From the NCBI RefSeq assembly GCF_018294505.1, contig NC_057807.1:163318304-163382303 (forward strand): a stretch of 64,000 nucleotides of DNA. Reading direction: 5' to 3'. Position numbers and translations under genes: made by a program. This document shows, piece after piece, positions 58,601 through 64,000 of this stretch. Every line of letters starts with the position of its first letter. The stretch's first letter is position 1. This stretch comes from Triticum aestivum (lineage: Eukaryota > Streptophyta > Magnoliopsida > Poales > Poaceae). The notes beneath the pieces are model-generated. The model made no database searches and had not been told where the DNA came from. It saw nothing but the letters and a program-made list of their open reading frames with translations.

Positions 58601-59526
58601 GGAGCAGTGGAAGTCTGAGGAATTTGCCGTGAGGGCATAGCTGAGGAACTTGGCCGTGAGGGCGCTGTTGGTGAAGCACTTGGCTTACGAGCAGGCTTCT
58701 TTGGCATTGATTTCCTCAGCTTGACCGAGGCCTCAGTAGCAGCAGCAGCAGCAGAATCCTCATTGAATTTCTTCACAGCCTCCTTGGCTTGTCTTGCCAA
58801 TTTGGCTTGGCGCTTAGCCCATTCTTCAGGAAAGTCCTCACCACTTTTGATACTGGTGGGATCAGCTACTTGGCCAGGTGCCAATGGAGCTCTTGGGCGC
58901 GGAGGATTGAGGGCGAATTTCTTCATGTACTTTGGAGTCACATATCTATATTCCCTCCATTCTCTTGCCCATGTCCGTTCAATCCTCTATATGCGCACCT
59001 TGCGCTGATTCTTGTTTTCTTTGCCGAATTTGGCTTCATCGGGTGTGCAATAGTCCTTATAAATGTCATCAGGGATCTCGAAAGCAGTCATGACCTCAGG
59101 CTTCTTTCCTCCTTTCTGTGGTCTCTTACCGTCTACCATATTCTTCAGATGAGGAATTTGAACAATTGAACACTCTGAAGAAGTATGCAATTTTTCTTCG
59201 AGGAACGCTACAAATGAGTTAAGTTGATGAGAACCTAGTGATTCAGCAGTGGACATGAGTACCTGTGAACAGAGTGTAGGTGCGAGGAATTTGGAGAGGT
59301 CATATGCGTTCTCAGAAGGTTTTTCAAAAAGACAAGTTTTGAGGAATTTGACCAGATGAGTCTTGAGGAATTTCACTAAGCGTTCTTGTCTTAGGCTCCA
59401 GAGTTGTACAGATCGAAGATCTACACAATTGAGGAATCTTGAAGAAAATGATTGCTTAGAGAAATGGATCAAGAGCATACAGTGTGTGAGGTGTTCATAT
59501 GTGTGAAGATTTGAAGAATAAAACAC
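55649..59526 (-). pseudogene. Extra gene downstream of pol in Copia element H
   Basis: About 1,200 codons. From 59526 to about 56780 everything lies in one frame, broken by single stops at 58987, 58348, 57952 and 57319; a 1-bp shift near 56775 leads into the last frame (56530-55649). Order: PDDIYKDYCTPDEAKFGKEN; a Pro/Ala/Ser/Lys-rich basic region (KKPARKPSASPTAPSRPSSS); a Lys-rich helix (EKWKFEKAREIKKAQYRKEK); a long acidic linker; a compact domain (RIRKRRFWTASQANFYSSVL ... CFEPVLSVIHDKGLLNFCTD, then FELKPYAPWIMRFIRARSS) resembling the 'putative plant transposon protein' family (Pfam Transposase_32 as I recall); a C-terminal helix and acidic tail. No signal peptide or membrane anchor is visible, so it does not look like an envelope protein. 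Function unknown. Confidence 0.7.
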
Positions 59527-59859
59527 CTTTGAAGATTTTCAGGAAATCTTGAGAATCAAAGTGAGTAATAAAAGTAACTTTTAATTACCCGAAATGAAGA
59601 ACACGACGAACTGAGAAGAACGGATGTGAAGTTCGTTAGGTTAGATCTCCCACGCCCTAACTTGGCAGAGGGAGACAGCTACGGCGGCGGCGGAGTGAAG
59701 ATTTCCGCAACCGGCGCGAGTACGACGGCGACGAGGTCGAGGCAGTGAAGCTCTTCCTCACCGGCGATGATGGAGTAGCGGCGGCGCTAGGATTTCAGGA
59801 GCTCGAGCGAGAGAGAGAGCGGTCGGGCGGAGTAAATGAAGTGAGGAAGGGGAGAGGGG
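59527..59859 (-). other. Leader-like region of the extra gene
   Basis: On the minus strand this reads as a CT-rich transcribed leader (CGACCGCTCTCTCTCTCTCG, then GC-rich) between the TATA box and the first long frame. A GT...AG intron may lie within the first frame, CACAG|GTACTC to TTTGTAG (about 59262-59207), but this is not proven. Confidence 0.45.
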
Positions 59860-59867
59860 TATTTATA
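59860..59867 (-). promoter_or_regulatory. Internal TATA box ahead of the extra gene
   Basis: Minus-strand TATAAATA in GTGACTATAAATACCCCTC, followed by CT-rich sequence and the extra gene. It is 4.7 kb away from the LTR promoter position and on the same strand as pol. Confidence 0.6.
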
Positions 59868-60628
59868 GTCACGGAAAAAAAACTGTTCGCCCGAAGATTT
59901 TGGGACGAACATGCCCCTGCCCTTTCTCCTTCACGCGACATGTGTCACCCACATACTGTGTAGATGAGATCGTGTAAGATCGTGGGTGAATAAAATAACG
60001 CATCGTGGGATGCGGAACGGTTTGAGCGGTAAAACCGAAAATCTGGATAAGATTTGTTTTAAAGTTTCGTTCGCAATTTCTTCAGCTGACAAGGACACAG
60101 TGAAGACTTTGAACGAGTTTCAAATAGAACGCACATGAAGAATTTGTGAATAGATTGGGTTGAGTATAGCATAGAGGGGGAAGGGTCCGATCACATTCAC
60201 TTAGCAGAAACAGCAACTTGAAGAAATAGCTATAAGTGAATGCTGTAGAGGACATAAACTCATATATATATATATAGCCAATGAAGAAAAACGACGGAAA
60301 CAGTGAAGATTTTGCAAAGTTGAAGAATTTGACAAACTGAAGAATTTCAAAACTGAGGAAAAACTCAAATTGAAGATTTTCAACTTTTTGTGGTGGCGTG
60401 ACCCACCGTATAAGAATGATGATTTCAAACACCGCGTACAATTGTCGTAGGGTTCTGAGAATCAAATTCTTCATTAATTTCATCACACTTAGAGTGTTAT
60501 TCTTCATTGATTGAAGAAAAACGTTTCTTCATGTGTTGCACATCTAAGTCATCAATTTTGCATAAGTGTTAGGATGTGTGTCCTTTTCAAAGAACATTCG
60601 AAGATTCTAAGATATTTATCTCACACCG
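59868..60628. other. Spacer between pol and the internal promoter of H
   Basis: AT-rich, no gene seen. It has a short (TA)n run at about 60264-60276. Confidence 0.5.
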
Positions 60629-61246
60629 CTACTTGCTAAATCTCTTTTCATCCAAGGGCTTAGTGAAGATATCAGCTAGCTGTTCTTCAGTCTTCACGTG
60701 CTCGATGGAGATGTCGCCCTTCAACACATGATCACGAAGAAAATGATGACGAATTTGAATGTGCTTTGTCTTCGAGTGCTGAACTGGGTTGTGAGCAATT
60801 TTGATGGCACTCTCATTGTCGCAGAGGAGAGGCACATTCTTCACGTTAACACCATAGTCCTTGAGGGTTTGCTTCATCCAAAGTAGTTGAGCACAGCAAG
60901 AGCCAGCAGCAATGTATTCAGCTTCAGCAGTAGACAGTGATACACAGTTCTGTTTCTTCGAGGACCAACAGACCAAAGATCGTCCGAGGAAATGACAAGT
61001 GCCAGATGTTGACTTGCGGTCCACACGATCACCAGCATAGTCAGAGTCAGAATATCCAATGAGATCAAAAGCAGAGCCCTTGGGGTACCATAATCCTAGT
61101 GTTGGTGTGTGAGCTAGATATCGAAGAATATGCTTCACAGCCTTATGGTGTGATTCCTTCGGTGCAGCTTGAAATCGGGCACACATGCAAACACTAAGCA
61201 TTATATCTGGCCTAGATGCACATAAGTACAATAAAGAACCAATCAT
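60629..61246 (-). pseudogene. Copia RNase H, element H
   Basis: MIGSLLYLCASRPDIMLSVC (end of RT), then RNase H: FDLIGYSDSDYAGDRVDRKS, SLSTAEAEYIAAGSCCAQLL, LLCDNESAIKIAHNPVQHSK, TKHIQIRHHFLRDHV and ADIFTKPLDEKRF. The D-E-D residues (SDSDYAGD, AEAEY, CDNESA) are present. It is in a different frame from the RT at 61477-62331, with stops between, so pol is broken. Confidence 0.88.
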
Positions 61247-61476
61247 GGAGCGGTATACCTTGTGATCAAAGTCAATACCATTTTCATCAGTTCATAGATG
61301 GCCATTTGTGGGCATAGGACTTTTGACGCCTTTGCAATCTTGCATGCCGAATTTCCTCAGTACATCTTTGAGGTATTTCTCCTGAGATATGAATATGCCA
61401 TTGCGCTGCTAACGAATTTGAAGACCTAAGAAGAATTTCAACTCTCCCATCATAGACATTTGATCTTCTTCACTCA

Positions 61477-62331
61477 TCATACAGGAAATTCATCACTATA
61501 ACGTTGGTCAGTACAACCAAAGATAATATCATCAACATATATTTGGCACACAAACAGTTCACCATCATAAGATTTAGTAAAGAGAGTAGGGTCGAGTGAA
61601 CCGGGTGTGAAGCCATTCTTCACGAAGAATTCCTTCAATGTGTCATACCACGCCCGAGGGGCTTGCTTGAGGCCATAGAGGGCCTTATTAAGTCTGAAGA
61701 CTTTGTCAGGATTCTTTGGATCTTCAAAACCTGGGGGTTGAGCAACATATACTTCTTCCTCAAGCTTACCATTGAGGAATGCACTTTTCACATCCATTTG
61801 ATATAAGATGATATCATGATGCTTAGCATAAGCGAGTAATATACGAATAGCCTCAAGTCTAGCAACAGGTGCAAAAGTTTCATCAAAATCAATTCCTTCA
61901 ACCTGTGTGTAGCCTTGAGCTACTAGTCGTGCCTTATTACTCACCACAAGGCCATTTTCATCTTGCTTGTTGCGGTAGATCCAGTTTGTGCCAATGATAT
62001 TATGCTTGCGAGGATCTAGACGATTGACCAGTTCCCAGACATTGTTAAGCTCGAACTGATGTAATTCTTCTTGCATAGCCTGAATCCACTCCGGCTCCAG
62101 AAATGCTTCATCTATCTTAGTGGGCTCTGTAATAGAGACAAAAGCATAGTGCCCACAAAAGTTAGATAAATGTGAAGCTTTTGAGCGTGTGAGAGGACCT
62201 GGTGCGCTAATGTCATCGATGATCTTCTCCACTTGCACTTCTTTTGCAACGCGTGGATGAGCTGGTTGTCGCTGAGGAATTTGATCCGTTGAGCAAGAAG
62301 CCAGTGATCCCACAACATCAAAGTGATACAT
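61477..62331 (-). pseudogene. Copia reverse transcriptase, element H
   Basis: The RT blocks are in order: [115 protein letters not shown] and the catalytic [12 protein letters not shown] near 61530. Frame is lost after [13 protein letters not shown]. The N-terminal side is cut at about 62340 by the foreign insert. Confidence 0.9.
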
Positions 62332-62339
62332 ATGACATA

Positions 62340-63205
62340 TTGGAAATTAGGCTTAGTTTGTAGCTGTGGCCATGGGCAAGCTTTAATGAATAGAAATAAG
62401 TAGGAGTTACAGCCTTTAAATTCGAGTGAAACGAGCCTTTGACGTAGTCACAAATTCGACTGCCCTTTTAGTTAGCCTTACTTATTCCAATTCCTAATCT
62501 ATACCATAAAGCAAAGCCCTTTTTGCGCAAGGTTCTCTCCTACGTATACAATTCTCACTGATGGGAGTCGAGTAAACTCCCTTAGGGCCGATTAAATCAC
62601 AGACGAGGAACTTTTCTTTCTTTTTTTCTTTTTGAGTCCGCTAGTTTCTTTGATTCCACTCGGTGTTCCTTTTCCATTTGCTTCCAATAGTTCGACCTAT
62701 CCAGAAAAATTGTCGGCCTACGCAGGAGGAAATTGACAGGTCTATAAATTCTATTAAAGCAAGAGAACTTGCTCAAGCATTGCTTTATGAAGCTGCTCAG
62801 AAAAAGAAGTTAGCTGCTCATGAGAAGGAGCAGTCTTCCAGTGTCGAGTTAAGCTCTGATTCAGATGGCTCGGGCCCCCCCGGAAGGGGGCCTTCTTCGC
62901 CTTCCACCTAAGCTGCGCAGGAAAGGCCCAAAGCCAATCCCAGGGAACAGTAAAGCTTCCTCCCTATGCTCCCCCGGCGCAGGCCCACCACGCTTCGCGC
63001 CTGCGGCGTTTTCGCCAGACGGTCTTTGCCAGTAGTGCCATCCTCCCCGCAGGCTGTCTGTATGGGTGGGTTGTCCCTTGCTGCTACGGGAACTAGCAGA
63101 CCAAGCCAATCAACAAGGAAAGCCTGTCAAGCAAGGGCAGGGGTTGGAGATGTGATGCAAGGGTGCGGGGAATTGGGTGGAAGGACAGTCGTTAATGTGG
63201 AGTCA
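62340..63205. other. Foreign insert in Copia pol, possibly mitochondrial DNA
   Basis: About 870 bp separates the integrase-RT linker (EENGAEENAAS, 63203) from the RT start (62331). It has no LTR, terminal repeat or polyA, and base composition unlike the element. A + strand frame of 82 codons (62663-62911) starts MFLFHLLPIVRPIQ and has a Lys/Ala helix (QALLYEAAQKKKLAAHEKEQ). The texture (for example 'gggccccccc ggaagggggcc' and 'gccagacggtctttgcc') resembles plant mitochondrial DNA, but I cannot name a mitochondrial gene. No clear target duplication at the edges. Confidence 0.4.
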
Positions 63206-64000
63206 GGACGCAGCATTTTCTTCAGCACCATTTTCTTCAGCATTTTCTTCAGGTGCATCAGCTCGACGTTCTTCATGAACTGGAATGAATTCTTCAGCAA
63301 ATTCTTCAGTAGGAATGACATCCTCAGTTGCCTTGAACTTGATGGAATCCTCAGGTGCTGGTTCATCTAACACAGAAGGTAGATGCTCTATTGGGTTTCT
63401 TGTCAGTGAGGAGTTCATAGGCCGTCTTCTTGAAGAATTTGTGAAGATATACTCTGTTGATGATGTGGCACGCAGTATCAATTGCATCAATCCAAAAACG
63501 CTGAGGCATTTTGTATTCATCAAGCATAGTGCGAGCCATCTCAACAAGAGTTCTGTTCTTGCGCTCCACGACGTCATTTTGCTGAGGAGTATAGGGAGCA
63601 GATAACTCATGAGTAATACCAAGTTCATCAAGATAGGCATCAAGACCAGAATTCTTGAACTCGGTTCCATTGTCACTTCTGATGTGCTTGATCTTCACAC
63701 CAAAGTTTGTTGAAGCCCTCGAGGAAAATCGTTTGAAGACTTCCTGCACTTCATGTTTGTAAGTAACAATGTGTACCCATATATATCGAGAGTAATCATC
63801 AACAATGACAAAACCATATAGAGATGCATCATTCGTGACTGCTGACTAATGATTAGGTCCGAAGAGGTCCATATGAAGCAATTCGAATGGACAAGTAGTG
63901 GTCATGATAGTCTTCGCTGGATGCTTGGCTTTGGTCATTTTTCCATCTTCACAGGCTCCGCACAAGTGATCCTTGAGGAATTTGACATTCTCAATGCCAA
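63203..64000 (-). pseudogene. Copia integrase, element H (partial, continues right)
   Basis: From the window end leftward: FEDGKMTKAKHPAKTIMTTT-type GAG-pre-integrase to core region, then MQEVFKRFSSRASTNFGVKI, HIRSDNGTEFKNSGLDAYLD (second catalytic Asp), HELSAPYTPQQNDVVERKNR (catalytic Glu) and FWIDAIDTACHIINRVYLHK. After a frameshift near 63.4 kb the linker continues in another frame (NPIEHLPSVLDEPAPEDSIK) to the foreign insert. A stop near 63848 also interrupts it. Confidence 0.85.

Larger units (their letters stand above)
53580..64000 (-). mobile_element. Element H: Copia retrotransposon with extra 3' gene (runs off the window)
   Basis: 3' LTR 53580-55115, polypurine tract, extra gene (59526-55649), internal TATA box, RNase H, RT, an inserted foreign segment, and integrase to the window end; all on the minus strand. 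Integrase before RT defines Copia. An additional frame between pol and the 3' LTR is typical of the SIRE/Maximus lineage; the family name is not certain. The 5-bp target duplication should be ACGTG (53575-53579); its partner is outside. Confidence 0.85.

Noticed and set aside
62663..62911. The 82-codon frame in the foreign insert as a named mitochondrial gene
   Set aside because: I cannot match it to any mitochondrial protein with confidence, so only the possible origin of the whole segment is reported.
1..64000. CRISPR array, operon, phage or other prokaryotic system
   Set aside because: No direct-repeat/spacer pattern, no ribosome binding sites and no bacterial genes; all coding sequence is of plant LTR retrotransposon type.

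Overview
This is intergenic DNA from a large grass genome, almost certainly Triticeae (wheat, Aegilops or barley type). I found no host protein gene, tRNA or rRNA. Apart from one short foreign-looking stretch (about 62.34-63.21 kb), the window is LTR retrotransposons inserted into one another. The Triticeae call rests on the LTR types: a BARE1/WIS/Angela-like Copia LTR, Sabrina/WHAM-like LTRs beginning TGATACGTCTCC in their own sense, and Fatima-like LTRs beginning TGTCGGTGTCAAAACC. Family names come from memory of published Triticeae repeats, not from a search.

Layout. Bases 1-1014 are the end of a BARE1/WIS/Angela-type LTR (+ strand). It sits in the interior of a Sabrina-like element F (1015-5578, -), which sits in the gag of a Tat-lineage Gypsy element D (gag 5579-6003; LTR 6004-6169 and 45821-46135). 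Inside the D LTR lies a complete Sabrina-like element B (6170-45815, site duplication CGGTG/CGATG). B holds two further elements. Element A (6482-25029, duplication TATAT) is in its 3' LTR. Element C, a Tekay/Del-type chromovirus with 4,046-bp LTRs (27693-41804, duplication ACTAC), is in its interior. A contains a pol-less Fatima-like element (9380-18533, duplication CTCTC). To the right, a second Fatima-like element E that keeps RNase H and integrase (46136 to about 52290) cuts the D LTR again. E abuts part of another LTR (G, 52291-53579), which is cut by a Copia element H (53580 to the window end). H carries an extra gene downstream of pol and an organelle-like insert inside pol.

Biology. 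The most interesting content is accessory genes carried by the retrotransposons. All three Tat-lineage elements with enough sequence (A, the small Fatima, E) carry a second, intron-containing gene on the strand opposite gag-pol, starting next to the 3' LTR and pointing toward pol. In the two Fatima-like copies it has its own TATA box, 82-111 bp before the start codon. In the 9.4-18.5 kb copy four of the five introns can be placed exactly and join in frame. The Copia element H has a large extra gene on the sense strand, also with a separate TATA box. Element C has a leader gene between its primer-binding site and gag. Both Sabrina-like elements carry a diverged gag-like protein and no visible pol. 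All these genes have stop codons or frameshifts except the Sabrina-like protein at 43230-44024, which is open throughout.

LTR pair differences counted by eye fit the nesting order: about 6% for B, about 5-6% for A, 18 of 482 positions (3.7%) for the Fatima inside A, and about 1-2% for C.
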